Assembly: GCF_020141465.1 (NCBI RefSeq)
Contig: NZ_JAHSPD010000001.1
Coordinates: 1,160,374-1,224,373, forward strand
Source: Roseovarius carneus
GTDB taxonomy: Bacteria; Pseudomonadota; Alphaproteobacteria; Rhodobacterales; Rhodobacteraceae
Direction: 5' to 3'
Length of the DNA stretch: 64,000 nt
Part shown: positions 53,617-63,032 of the stretch, piece by piece
Numbering within the stretch: position 1 is the stretch's first letter
Layout: every line of letters starts with the position of its first letter
Notes under the pieces: generated by a model
The model's input: the letters and a program-made list of their open reading frames with translations, nothing else
Told to the model about the DNA's origin: nothing
Database searches by the model: none
Position numbers and translations under genes: made by a program

Positions 53617-54540
53617 ATGAGCAAAGAAATCAGACTGGCCTTTGAGCATCCCGACGCTCGGGCCAATGCAACCGCCCCCGACGGCCCGCTTGATCGGATC
53701 TCGGTCCGTGATCACACCGTCGAGGTGGAGATCGGCGCGTTTCAGGCCGAGCGTGGCACCACCCAGCGCATTTGCTTCAACGTGGTTGTCGAAGTGCGGC
53801 CGCTGACGGGCGTGCATGATGATGTGGACCGTATCTTGTCTTATGACAAGGTGACCGAGGCCATCACGGGCGAATTGTCCGAGGAGCGTCTGAACCTGCT
53901 GGAGACATTGGCCGAGCGTGTGGCCGAGCGTATTTTGCTGGAGCCGCAGGCGGTCAGGACCTTCGTGCGGATCGAAAAGCTTGATCGTGGTCCGGGGGCC
54001 TTGGGTGTCGAGATTGTCCGCTCGGTCGAGGATCTGGCCACCAAGGATGTCTCATCGCATGTCGGTGCCGCGCCGCATCCGCATGTGGTTTTTCTGACCA
54101 ATGCGGCACTGCGCTCGCCCAACCTGCCGCGTTGGCTGGATCAGCTTGAGCGACGGGCGGAGCCGGTGATCCTCTGCGTGGGTCGCGCCGATGAGGCCGC
54201 CCCGCAGACCGGGCACCGCATGACCCAGCGCCGTGTGGACCTTCTGGCGATTGAGCAAAACGCATGGGTTCTGGCCGGGCGCGATGATCGCTGTGTGGTG
54301 GTCGCCAGCCGGACCGAGCTGGACTGGGCCATGAAAAACGGCCAGATCAGCGTCTGGGCCCCGTCAAAGATCGTGCTGGACGCGGTGGATGGTCCCGGAG
54401 CTGTGGACGCCCCCGTGGCGCTCGCTGCATGGTTCTCGGGCCATATCGAGGCGTCGGACCTTCTGGTGATCGGCGAGATGCCTCCCGAGTCGTCGCCTGT
54501 GCCGGTTCTGGTGCAGGACATCGCGCAATCCGGTCTCTGA
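53617..54540 (+). CDS. folB: Dihydroneopterin aldolase with extra C-terminal domain
   Basis: Folate enzyme forming 6-hydroxymethyl-dihydropterin. Residues ~27-140 of the 307 are the FolB domain (VEIGAFQAERGTTQRICFNV, LSYDKVTEAI, LNLLETLAERVAERIL, VRIEKLDRGPGALGVEI). The C-terminal ~160 residues (about 150-307; includes PHVVFLTNAALRSPN and EQNAWVLAGRDDRC) form an additional domain that I cannot name; it resembles neither HPPK (folK) nor folP in motif. The neighbouring folP gene follows at the stop codon (TGAGTG). The N-terminal 25 residues are unusual too. Confidence 0.85.
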   Translation: MSKEIRLAFEHPDARANATAPDGPLDRISVRDHTVEVEIGAFQAERGTTQRICFNVVVEVRPLTGVHDDVDRILSYDKVTEAITGELSEERLNLLETLAERVAERILLEPQAVRTFVRIEKLDRGPGALGVEIVRSVEDLATKDVSSHVGAAPHPHVVFLTNAALRSPNLPRWLDQLERRAEPVILCVGRADEAAPQTGHRMTQRRVDLLAIEQNAWVLAGRDDRCVVVASRTELDWAMKNGQISVWAPSKIVLDAVDGPGAVDAPVALAAWFSGHIEASDLLVIGEMPPESSPVPVLVQDIAQSGL

Positions 54541-55557
54541 GTGGCGTATTTCCGTCCTCTGGCGCAGTTTGGTCCGGTGCGCCCCAAGGCCGCTGTGTCA
54601 CTGGCCGGGGGTTGGGCCTGGTTTGACCACGCAGAGGTTCTGAGCCGCACGGGCGCGCCCGAGATTGTCCCAGCCTCGGACATCCCCGCCGATGTGTTGG
54701 CGCGTCTGACCGCCCCCCGCGCCGGTATCGCGGGGCTTGAGTTCGATGCGCCGCGCATCATGGGTATCCTCAACACCACACCTGATAGCTTTTCCGATGG
54801 TGGGCAGTTCGATGTGCCCGCCGTGGCGCTGGCCCATGCGCAGACGATGGCGGCCAATGGCGCGGATATAATTGACGTGGGCGGCGAATCGACCCGTCCG
54901 GGCGCGGATCTCATTGCGATTGACGAAGAGATCCGCCGCACCGCGCCGGTGATTGCGGCGATGCGCGCAGGGATCAAAGGCCTCAGCACACCCATCTCCA
55001 TTGATACGCGCAAGGCCCCTGTGGCCCAAGCGGCGATTGCAGCAGGCGCCAATCTGGTCAATGACGTGTCGGGCTTCACCTTTGATACAGCCCTCGGGCC
55101 CTTTTGCGCCGAAGCGGGTCTGCCGGTGTGCGTGATGCATGCGCAGGGTGATCCGCAGACCATGCAGAAGAACCCGCATTACGATGATGTGCTTCTGGAT
55201 GTGTATGATTTTTTGGCCGCGCGGGTGGAGGTGCTCGTCTCACTCGGCATCGCGCGGGACCGGATCGTCGTTGATCCCGGTATCGGCTTTGGCAAGACGC
55301 AGGCGCATAATCTCACCCTTCTGGCGGGCCTCAGCCTTTTTCACGGGATTGGCTGTCCGGTGCTTCTGGGCGCATCGCGCAAGCGGTTCATCGGCGATAT
55401 CAGCGGCGCGGCCCAAGGCCCCGCACGGCTTCCCGGATCGCTCGCCGTGGCACTGGCGGGGGCGGCACAGGGCGCGCAGATCCTGCGCGTGCATGATGTG
55501 GGCGAGACGCGGGGGGCGCTTGCACTTTGGCACGCGGCGACGATGGGCCGTGTTTAA
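54541..55557 (+). CDS. folP: Dihydropteroate synthase
   Basis: Condenses 6-hydroxymethyl-dihydropterin pyrophosphate with p-aminobenzoate. In 338 residues the family core begins at ~75: IMGILNTTPDSFSDGG, DIIDVGGESTRPGA, VNDVSGF, DPGIGFGKT and GASRKRFIG. The extra N-terminal ~70 residues precede the barrel. The start is the GTG at 54541 immediately after the folB stop, so the two folate genes are coupled. It converges on the EamA gene; glmM, often next in related genomes (from memory), is not adjacent. Confidence 0.95.
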   Translation: MAYFRPLAQFGPVRPKAAVSLAGGWAWFDHAEVLSRTGAPEIVPASDIPADVLARLTAPRAGIAGLEFDAPRIMGILNTTPDSFSDGGQFDVPAVALAHAQTMAANGADIIDVGGESTRPGADLIAIDEEIRRTAPVIAAMRAGIKGLSTPISIDTRKAPVAQAAIAAGANLVNDVSGFTFDTALGPFCAEAGLPVCVMHAQGDPQTMQKNPHYDDVLLDVYDFLAARVEVLVSLGIARDRIVVDPGIGFGKTQAHNLTLLAGLSLFHGIGCPVLLGASRKRFIGDISGAAQGPARLPGSLAVALAGAAQGAQILRVHDVGETRGALALWHAATMGRV

Positions 55558-56480
55558 GTCCGGCGGCGCGCCTGAAAGAGACGTTTGAGCGCACCAAGCT
55601 GGCTCAACGCCACCCCAAAGAGGATCAGACCAAGGGCCGCGATGGCACCGGATGGCAGATCTTCCGACAGGACAAGAACCCCGAGGATCACCGACCAGAT
55701 CGGCACCTGATAGTTCACAAGGCTCATGAAAACTGGCCCCGCGCTGCGGATGATGTTGACCAGCATGAGCTGTGCGATGCCGGTAGGCAAAATGCCGAGA
55801 TAGAGAAGCGCCAGAAGGCTGCGGGTGCTCAGATCGCTCGGCAATGGCTCCAGCATCAGCGCGATGGGCGTGATGATCAACGCCCCCACGCCAAGGGCCG
55901 CCGCCGAAAGCGAGAGCATATCGACCGCCGGGCAAAGCCGCGTGACGATCGAGCCCATCGCATAACAGGCCGCCGCCGCCACAAAGCCCAGCCGCGCGGT
56001 TGTCTCGAAATCCGTCCCCGTCTGAGCCAGCGCATCCGGGCCGATCAGCATGATCACCCCGCAGGTTCCGATGAGAAACCCGATAAGGCGGCGCAGGTGC
56101 ATCTGCCCGCCGGGCACGAAGAAATGCGCCAGCGGCAGCACCAAAAGCGGGACAATCGACATGCACACCCCGGCAAATCCCGAGGCCACATGTTGCTGCC
56201 CCCAGCCAAGCAAAAAGAACGGCAGCGCGTTGGACAAGACCCCCATCGCCAGCACGCAGAGCCAGATTATCCCGGCCCCCTCCCCCCGCATGGGCGGCAG
56301 GCCTGTGCCGCGCACATATGCGATGCCCAAAAGCAAAAGCGCGCCCATGCACAGGCGACACGCCACGAGCATAAAGGGGCCGACCCCTTCAAGTGCGATG
56401 GTGACGAACATGAAAGACGCGCCCCAGATCAGACCAAGGCTGACCAGAAAGAGCCAATTGAGTGCTGTGGGGGGCGTCAT
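55554..56480 (-). CDS. EamA/DMT-family transporter
   Basis: A 308-residue inner-membrane protein with about ten TM helices and two EamA repeats (FLVSLGLIWGASFMFV near the start; YQVPIWSVILGVLVLSEDL in the second half). The family exports metabolites, amino acids or drugs; the substrate is not predictable. The ATG at 56480 is preferred to one ten codons upstream. Converges on folP with a 4-bp overlap. Confidence 0.87.
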   Translation of the reverse strand: MTPPTALNWLFLVSLGLIWGASFMFVTIALEGVGPFMLVACRLCMGALLLLGIAYVRGTGLPPMRGEGAGIIWLCVLAMGVLSNALPFFLLGWGQQHVASGFAGVCMSIVPLLVLPLAHFFVPGGQMHLRRLIGFLIGTCGVIMLIGPDALAQTGTDFETTARLGFVAAAACYAMGSIVTRLCPAVDMLSLSAAALGVGALIITPIALMLEPLPSDLSTRSLLALLYLGILPTGIAQLMLVNIIRSAGPVFMSLVNYQVPIWSVILGVLVLSEDLPSGAIAALGLILFGVALSQLGALKRLFQARRRT

Positions 56481-56549
56481 TGCGCCGCGTACCGGGAACC
56501 GCCGCCGCACGGGTGCGTTGAGGGGGCAATCAAGGAAAGGAGTTCTGTC

Positions 56550-56720
56550 ATGGAAATGCCCCTACTCTTCATTCTGGCCGGTGTCACCTTCTTGTTGGTG
56601 ATCGGTTTTGCGATCTGGAGCAAACGTGCCACCGAAAAGCGGATGGAGACCGGCGATGCGCCGAAATCCACGCTGGCGCCCGATAAAGACAGCCGCGGCA
56701 AACCCGCGGATGTGAAATAG
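56550..56720 (+). CDS. Small single-TM protein, 56 aa
   Basis: A 56-residue protein (MEMPLLFILAGVTFLLVIGF...) with one N-terminal TM helix (about 4-23) and a short basic/acidic tail (WSKRATEKRMETGDAPKS). An AAAGGAG at 56536-56542 lies 7 bases before the ATG. Function unknown. It is divergent from the EamA gene and followed by a strong terminator. Confidence 0.7.
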   Translation: MEMPLLFILAGVTFLLVIGFAIWSKRATEKRMETGDAPKSTLAPDKDSRGKPADVK

Positions 56721-56725
56721 AAATT

Positions 56726-56759
56726 AGGCCCGGCCGCAGGGATGCAGCCGGGCCTTTTT
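56726..56759 (+). terminator. Rho-independent terminator between small protein and ilvC
   Basis: AGGCCCGGC (56726-56734) pairs with GCCGGGCCT (56747-56755) around a 12-nt loop, then TTTT. It serves the small membrane protein gene and can also terminate ilvC from the opposite side. Confidence 0.85.
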
Positions 56760-56764
56760 GTCGC

Positions 56765-57901
<1,137 letters not shown>

Positions 57902-57916
57902 TATGGCGGTGAAATC

Positions 57917-58372
57917 ATGCTTGATGATGTGGATCGGCGGCTTTTGCGGCTCTACCAATATAACGCGTCCTTGGGGCCTGCGGAATTGGCTGAGCGGGTG
58001 GGAGTCACGCCAGCGACCTGCGCGCGGCGGCTTGAACGGATGGCATCGGCGGGGATCATGCGCGGCAACCGCGCGGTCATTGATTGGCGCAAGCTGGGCT
58101 ATGCCGTGGAGGTCAGCCTGCGCGTGACGCTGGACAAGGCGCAGCCGCGCGCCTTTGAGGAGTTCGCCGAAGCGGCGCGCAAGATACCGGAGGTTTTGGA
58201 GATCCAGAGCTTCTTGGGACGGGTGGACACGCGGCTGTCGGTAATTGCGCGCGACATGGCGCATTATCAGCAGATTTACCGTGAGAGCATCCTTGGCTTG
58301 CCGCATATCGCCGATATCGAGGCGCTGATGCATGTGGCGCGGATCAAATCGGATGAGGCACTGCCGCTATGA
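57917..58372 (+). CDS. Lrp/AsnC-family transcriptional regulator (first of two)
   Basis: A 151-residue regulator with an N-terminal helix-turn-helix (LDDVDRRLLRLYQYNASLGPAE, then LAERVGVTPATCARRLERMA; shown in short forms) and a C-terminal RAM ligand domain (ARKIPEVLEIQSFLGRVDT). It is divergent from ilvC and its stop overlaps the start of the second Lrp gene by four bases. The pair may sense amino acids and control ilvC or the downstream aminotransferase; this is inference. Confidence 0.9.
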   Translation: MLDDVDRRLLRLYQYNASLGPAELAERVGVTPATCARRLERMASAGIMRGNRAVIDWRKLGYAVEVSLRVTLDKAQPRAFEEFAEAARKIPEVLEIQSFLGRVDTRLSVIARDMAHYQQIYRESILGLPHIADIEALMHVARIKSDEALPL

Positions 58373-58827
58373 TCGAGCTTGATTCCGTGGACCGGCGGAT
58401 TTTGCGGGCCTTGTCCGAGGATGCCACGCAAAGTGCGAGCGCTTTGGGGCGCACGCTTGGCCTGTCGCAGCCCGCAACGTGGCGGCGTATCAAGCGGCTG
58501 CGTGAGACGGGCGTTATTGCAGGGCAACGTCTGGATCTGGACCGTGAGCGGCTGGGATTTGGTGTCGCCGTGTTTTTGGGGGTCAAGCTTGCCACCAAGG
58601 GGCGTGTTAGCCTTGAGGATTTTGAGCGCGCGGTGACGGCAATCCCGGAGGTGCAGACGGTGGAGCATATCCTTGGGCTTTATGATTACCGCCTGCGGGT
58701 GGTGGCGCGGGATATCTCGGATTTTGAGCGGGTGCTCAGGCGGCGGATCATGACTCTGCCGGGGGTGGGGGATGTGGAGGCCAATGTTTTGCTGAGTGAG
58801 GAACGGCGACCAGGCCCGATTGGCTGA
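58369..58827 (+). CDS. Lrp/AsnC-family transcriptional regulator (second of two)
   Basis: A 152-residue Lrp-type regulator, distinct from the upstream one. Its HTH reads ELDSVDRRILRALSEDATQS then SQPATWRRIKRLRETGVIA; the RAM domain has VTAIPEVQTVEHILGLYDYR. Overlaps the first Lrp gene by ATGA. Two different Lrp proteins translated as a pair may form hetero-oligomers (inference). Confidence 0.9.
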   Translation: MIELDSVDRRILRALSEDATQSASALGRTLGLSQPATWRRIKRLRETGVIAGQRLDLDRERLGFGVAVFLGVKLATKGRVSLEDFERAVTAIPEVQTVEHILGLYDYRLRVVARDISDFERVLRRRIMTLPGVGDVEANVLLSEERRPGPIG

Positions 58828-58889
58828 TATGCTTTGCCAAAGGGGCGCGGGGGCGCTAGCTCTGGCGGTGAAACGCGAGGAGAAACAAT

Positions 58890-60017
58890 ATGAACGCGCT
58901 ACTTGATACAGTCGATCCCGATGGGCTTTTGGAATATTCCGTGGTGTTTACCGACCGGTCGCTGAACCATATGTCGGCGAGCTTCCAACAGGTGATGAAT
59001 GACATCTCAGGCATGCTGAAAGAGGTTTATAACGCCGATGCGGTGGCGTTGATCCCCGGTGGCGGCTCTTATGGGATGGAGGCGGTCGCTCGGCAATTTG
59101 GCACCGAGGCGAATGTCTTGATCGTGCGCAACGGCTGGTTTTCCTTCCGCTGGAGCCAGATTTTTGACGCGGGCGGGTTTGCTGCGGACACGACCGTGTG
59201 CATGGCGCGCCAGACCGGCAACGGGGTGACCGCACCCTTTGCGCCCATGCCGATTGAGGAGGTGACGTCCAAAATCCGTGAGGCCAGGCCTGACGTGGTC
59301 TTTGCGCCGCATGTGGAAACCTCGGCGGGGGTGATCTTGCCTGATGACTATATCAAGGGGTTGGCCGATGCCGCGCATGAGGTGGACGCGCTTTTGGTGC
59401 TGGATTGCATCGCGTCGGGCTGTGCCTGGGTCGATATGAAGGCGACGGGCGTGGATGTGCTGATCTCCGCCCCGCAAAAAGGCTGGTCTGCGTCGCCCTC
59501 TTGCGGGCTTGTGATGATGTCCGCGCGCGCGGTAGAGCGGTTGGAGAGCACCACATCCAACAGCTTCGCCATTGATCTCAAGAAGTGGCATTCCATCATG
59601 CAGACCTACGAGAATGGCGGCCATGCCTATCATGCGACGATGCCCACGGATGCGCTGCGCGTGTTTCGGGATGTGATGCTGGAGACCAAGGAATACGGGT
59701 TTGACCGGCTCTGTGAAGCGCAATGGGCGTTGGGCAATGGCGTGCGGGCGATGCTGGCCGAGAAGGGTGTTCAGTCAGTCGCCGCTGATGGCTTTGGCGC
59801 GCCGGGGGTTGTGGTGAGCTATACCGACGATCCTGACGTGCAGAATGGCAAGAAATTTGCCGCCGAAGGCATGCAGATCGCGGCGGGTGTGCCACTGCAA
59901 TGCAATGAGCCTGAAGGGTTCCGGACATTCCGGCTGGGGCTTTTCGGGCTTGATAAGCTCTATGATGTGGATGCTGCGCTTGGGCGATTGAAAGCGATTT
60001 TGGATAAGGTGCTTTAG
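58890..60017 (+). CDS. Class V PLP aminotransferase (alanine-glyoxylate/serine-type)
   Basis: A 375-residue fold-type I PLP enzyme of the alanine-glyoxylate/serine-pyruvate aminotransferase group. PLP-Lys is K197 in SAPQKGWSASPSCG; other segments are IPGGGSYGMEAVARQF, ETSAGVILPDDY and LVLDCIASG (Asp for the pyridine nitrogen). Glyoxylate, serine or an aminophosphonate are possible substrates. GAGGAGAAAC precedes the ATG. It sits just downstream of the Lrp pair, which may regulate it. Confidence 0.88.
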   Translation: MNALLDTVDPDGLLEYSVVFTDRSLNHMSASFQQVMNDISGMLKEVYNADAVALIPGGGSYGMEAVARQFGTEANVLIVRNGWFSFRWSQIFDAGGFAADTTVCMARQTGNGVTAPFAPMPIEEVTSKIREARPDVVFAPHVETSAGVILPDDYIKGLADAAHEVDALLVLDCIASGCAWVDMKATGVDVLISAPQKGWSASPSCGLVMMSARAVERLESTTSNSFAIDLKKWHSIMQTYENGGHAYHATMPTDALRVFRDVMLETKEYGFDRLCEAQWALGNGVRAMLAEKGVQSVAADGFGAPGVVVSYTDDPDVQNGKKFAAEGMQIAAGVPLQCNEPEGFRTFRLGLFGLDKLYDVDAALGRLKAILDKVL

Positions 60018-60034
60018 GGCACGAGGAACGTGGC

Positions 60035-61231
60035 TCAGCCCCGCGCGCCGAGGCCCATTTGCATCAGGGTCTTGCGCACGGGCGGCAGCGCGTAGAGCGC
60101 GTTGAGCCCCATTGCGCGTGCATCGCGCAGGGGCTGCGCGTGCATCATCGAGGCCCGGTTCAGCAGGTCGATCCCGGCCACGCGCGCGCGCACCTCTGTG
60201 TGACGCGCACGGTGATATTTCTGCAGCATATCGCGACTGCCCAGATCATCGGGGGCGGCCAGGGCCAGATCGCGAAGCGCGCGCATGTCGCCAAGGCTCA
60301 TGTTCAGGCCCTGCGCGCCGATGGGGGGCACCACATGTGCGGCTTCCGCCACCAGAGCCACGCGCTCGGACCAGAGCCGCTCGGCCATTTGGCTGATGAT
60401 GGGCCAGACCGTGCGGCGTGACGCCAGCGTGAGCGGGCCGAAGAGGTGGCAACTGCGGGCGCTCATCTCGGCCTCGAACGCGTCGGTGTCCAGCGCTGCG
60501 AGGCGGGTGGCCTCGGGGCCGCGCTCCATCCACACCACACCAGAGGACGGCATGCCCTCGTGATCGGGGAGCGGGACCAGCGTGAACGGCCCGCCGCTCC
60601 GGTGGATTTCGGTGGAGACGTTGGCGTGTGGGATCGGGTGCGTCACGGCAAAGGCCAGCGCCTTTTGGCCATAGCGCGTGGTCGTCGCATCAATCCCGGC
60701 GGCAATGCGGATGGGGGAGGCGCGTCCATCGGCGGCGATGACCAAACGTGCGCGCACGCGGGTGCCGTCGCTGAGGCCAACGCGAGCCTCCGCCGTGCGG
60801 GTCAGCAGCGACGCGGTGCCGGTGCCGGGACAAAACTCCACATTTGGCAGCGTGTCGAGATGCGCCACCATCTCGCGCCGCAAGAGCCAGTTGGGCAGGT
60901 TCCACCCAAAGGGCAGATTCGACAGCTCTGCAGATTTGAATTCCTTGGTGATGCGTGGCTCGGGCTCAGCGCCGCCTGCATCGACGATGCGCATCACCTC
61001 CAGAGGAGTGGCGTGATCCTTGAGCCGGTCCCAGAGACCGACCTCCTCCAACAGCTTTTGCGCCGGTTGCAGGAAGGCGGTTGTGCGCAGATCGGCGCCT
61101 TCGGTGTCGCGCGCGGTGATGGGCGGTGCAGGATCGACGCAGAGCACCGAAAAACCGGCGGTGCCGAACACGGATGCCGCAGTCAGCCCGGCCACGCCGC
61201 CGCCCGAAATGAGGATATCTACATCTGTCAT
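60035..61231 (-). CDS. UbiH/UbiF-type FAD monooxygenase
   Basis: Flavin monooxygenase of 398 residues in the UbiH/UbiF/VisC family, likely hydroxylating a ubiquinone precursor on the inner membrane. It has the Rossmann loop ISGGGVAGLTAAS, the substrate/FAD middle motif ADGRASPIR and the C-terminal AAHVVPPIGAQGLNMSLGD, in which the usual GDAAH reads AEAAH. Convergent on the class V aminotransferase gene. Ubiquinone assignment is by family only. Confidence 0.85.
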   Translation of the reverse strand: MTDVDILISGGGVAGLTAASVFGTAGFSVLCVDPAPPITARDTEGADLRTTAFLQPAQKLLEEVGLWDRLKDHATPLEVMRIVDAGGAEPEPRITKEFKSAELSNLPFGWNLPNWLLRREMVAHLDTLPNVEFCPGTGTASLLTRTAEARVGLSDGTRVRARLVIAADGRASPIRIAAGIDATTTRYGQKALAFAVTHPIPHANVSTEIHRSGGPFTLVPLPDHEGMPSSGVVWMERGPEATRLAALDTDAFEAEMSARSCHLFGPLTLASRRTVWPIISQMAERLWSERVALVAEAAHVVPPIGAQGLNMSLGDMRALRDLALAAPDDLGSRDMLQKYHRARHTEVRARVAGIDLLNRASMMHAQPLRDARAMGLNALYALPPVRKTLMQMGLGARG

Positions 61232-61306
61232 CGCGCCCTCCGTCTCATCTGCCTCATCTGCGCGCGTAGACTACCCGCGCACGCCTCGTTAGGCCAGTCT
61301 CGGGTG

Positions 61307-61522
61307 TCAGCCCCAAGTGATGAGGATCAGGCAGGTCCAGATCACCGGAACCATGGCCAGTGCGGGGATGTAGAGGCCCGGAATGCCGAATGTGAACACG
61401 CTGAGGCCCCATGCGGCGATGAACATCAGCACCGTGAAGAGGATCATCAGATCGCGTGTTGTTGTGCTCACCGCAGGGCGGCTGCGGGAGGCGGGTACAT
61501 GAGTGGTGTCAGCAAGGGACAT
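61307..61522 (-). CDS. Small membrane protein, 71 aa
   Basis: A 71-residue protein with a ~25-residue Ser/Thr/Arg-rich start and two hydrophobic helices (about 26-45 and 49-69, LMILFTVLMFIAAWGLSVF; LYIPALAMVPVIWTCLILI). No family recognised. It lies 75 bp upstream of the UbiH gene start on the same strand and could be co-transcribed with it. Confidence 0.65.
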   Translation of the reverse strand: MSLADTTHVPASRSRPAVSTTTRDLMILFTVLMFIAAWGLSVFTFGIPGLYIPALAMVPVIWTCLILITWG

Positions 61523-61608
61523 TCTGGATTTCCTTCTGTTTCTGTTCGCTGAACCTGAGATAGTGGCCCCCGCGCGCTCTGCGCAGGTGCGAATTGACGC
61601 ATGCAGCC

Positions 61609-62274
61609 TCAGGTCAGGTGCGCAAGGAACGCAGCCAGATCATCCGTGTGATGATGAATATGCGCCGCAGGGGCGGCGCCGGGGGCCACATGCACGGTTT
61701 TCAGGCCCATTTCGTGCGGAATCTTCAAGTTTCGAGGCTCATCTTCGAACATTGCGGCGGTTTTTGGATCAAGACCATCGGTCTGGAAAACTGTCTCAAA
61801 TGCCGCGCGTTCGGGTTTTGGCGCGTAGCCCGCGTGCTCCACGCCATAAACTGCGTCAAAAAGCCCACCCAGACCGCGCGCCTCGACCACGCGCTGCGCA
61901 TAGGGGGCGGTGCCGTTGGTGTAGATGATCCGCCGCCCCGGCAGCGCCTCGATTCGGGCGCGCAATGTGGGATCGGGGGTGAGCACGCTGAAATCAATGT
62001 CATGCACGGCATGCAGATAGGGGCCGGGATCAAGGTCATGCTCGCGCATCAACCCCGCCAACGTGGTGCCATGGGTGCGCCAGTAATGCCCCCGTAGATA
62101 ATCGGCCTCCGCGTGGCTCACCCCGAGCGCGTCCACCACAAATGCTGTCATCCGCTGCTCGATTTGATCGAAGAGGCGCATATGTGGCGGGTAAAGCGTG
62201 TTGTCGAGGTCAAAGACCCAGGTGCGGATCTGCGAAAACCCGTGAGAGAAATCATGCGCTGTCATGGGGGCCAA
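61609..62274 (-). CDS. HAD-superfamily phosphatase (pyrimidine 5'-nucleotidase type)
   Basis: A 221-residue haloacid dehalogenase-like hydrolase: motif I VFDLDNTLYPP (DxDxT), motif II YTNGTAP, motif III with KPERAAF, and motif IV FEDEPRNL. It resembles the pyrimidine 5'-nucleotidase (SDT1-like) subfamily recognised by DLDNTLYP. Substrate: probably UMP/CMP-like or small phosphates; sequence does not decide. In-frame ATGs at 62274 and 62262 are candidate starts. Confidence 0.85.
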   Translation of the reverse strand: MAPMTAHDFSHGFSQIRTWVFDLDNTLYPPHMRLFDQIEQRMTAFVVDALGVSHAEADYLRGHYWRTHGTTLAGLMREHDLDPGPYLHAVHDIDFSVLTPDPTLRARIEALPGRRIIYTNGTAPYAQRVVEARGLGGLFDAVYGVEHAGYAPKPERAAFETVFQTDGLDPKTAAMFEDEPRNLKIPHEMGLKTVHVAPGAAPAAHIHHHTDDLAAFLAHLT

Positions 62275-62387
62275 GGTAGGAGCGGGGCGGGGCGCGTCAA
62301 TCTAGAAAGGGATGCCATGACGTGCCATCTTTACTTTGCGACTTGTCCGGCGCTAAGTTTGTCTCTCCGATGTGTAAGGAAAGCCTG

Positions 62388-63032
62388 ATGAAACCCGTCC
62401 AGAAAGACGCCTATATTTTGATCCTCGAAGCGATTGACATAGGTGTGTTCAAACCCGGTGATCGCCTTGTAGAGAGCGATCTGGCCGAGCGTTTTGGCGT
62501 GTCGCGCACCCCCATTCGCGAGGCGCTGCAACGGCTGGAGACGCAATCGCTCTTGGCGCGCGACGGGCGGAGCCTGATCGTGGCCTCGCTGGATCACAAC
62601 CAGCTGGCCGAGCTTTACGTTGTGCGGGCCGAGCTTGAAGGGCTGGCGGCAAGCCTCGCTGCACGCCACGCGACCCCCGAAGAAGTGGCGGTGCTGCGCG
62701 ATATGGTGGAGGATGACCGCAAGCTGATGGGCCATCCGGACAAGATGGCGCGCGCGAACCGGCGCTTTCACAAGCAGATACATCTCTCGTCGCATAACCG
62801 CTTTCTGGTGCAGCAGCTCGATCTGGTGCATCGCTCCATGGCGCTGATGGCGACCACATCACTCGCCGCCGTAGGACGCGACGAAATGGCGATCGCCGAG
62901 CATGATGCGATCGTGAGCGCCATTGAAACAAGCGATTGCGCGGGTGCGCATGCAGCCCTCAAGGCGCATATCTCAAAAGCGTTTGTGACGCGCCTCAAGC
63001 TGGACTCGGGCGAGGTCGAATCCACCCTTTAG
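62388..63032 (+). CDS. GntR-family transcriptional regulator (FCD domain)
   Basis: A 214-residue FadR-type GntR regulator: N-terminal winged helix (LVESDLAERFGVSRTPIREA) and C-terminal FCD domain with the expected His positions (FHKQIHLSSHNRF; AEHDAIVSAI; HAALKAHI), which in this family bind a metal and a small acid. The start at 62388 follows AAGGAA; an ATG at 62370 is an alternative. Its 3' end overlaps the convergent glycosyltransferase by 60 bp. The regulated gene is unknown. Confidence 0.88.
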   Translation: MKPVQKDAYILILEAIDIGVFKPGDRLVESDLAERFGVSRTPIREALQRLETQSLLARDGRSLIVASLDHNQLAELYVVRAELEGLAASLAARHATPEEVAVLRDMVEDDRKLMGHPDKMARANRRFHKQIHLSSHNRFLVQQLDLVHRSMALMATTSLAAVGRDEMAIAEHDAIVSAIETSDCAGAHAALKAHISKAFVTRLKLDSGEVESTL

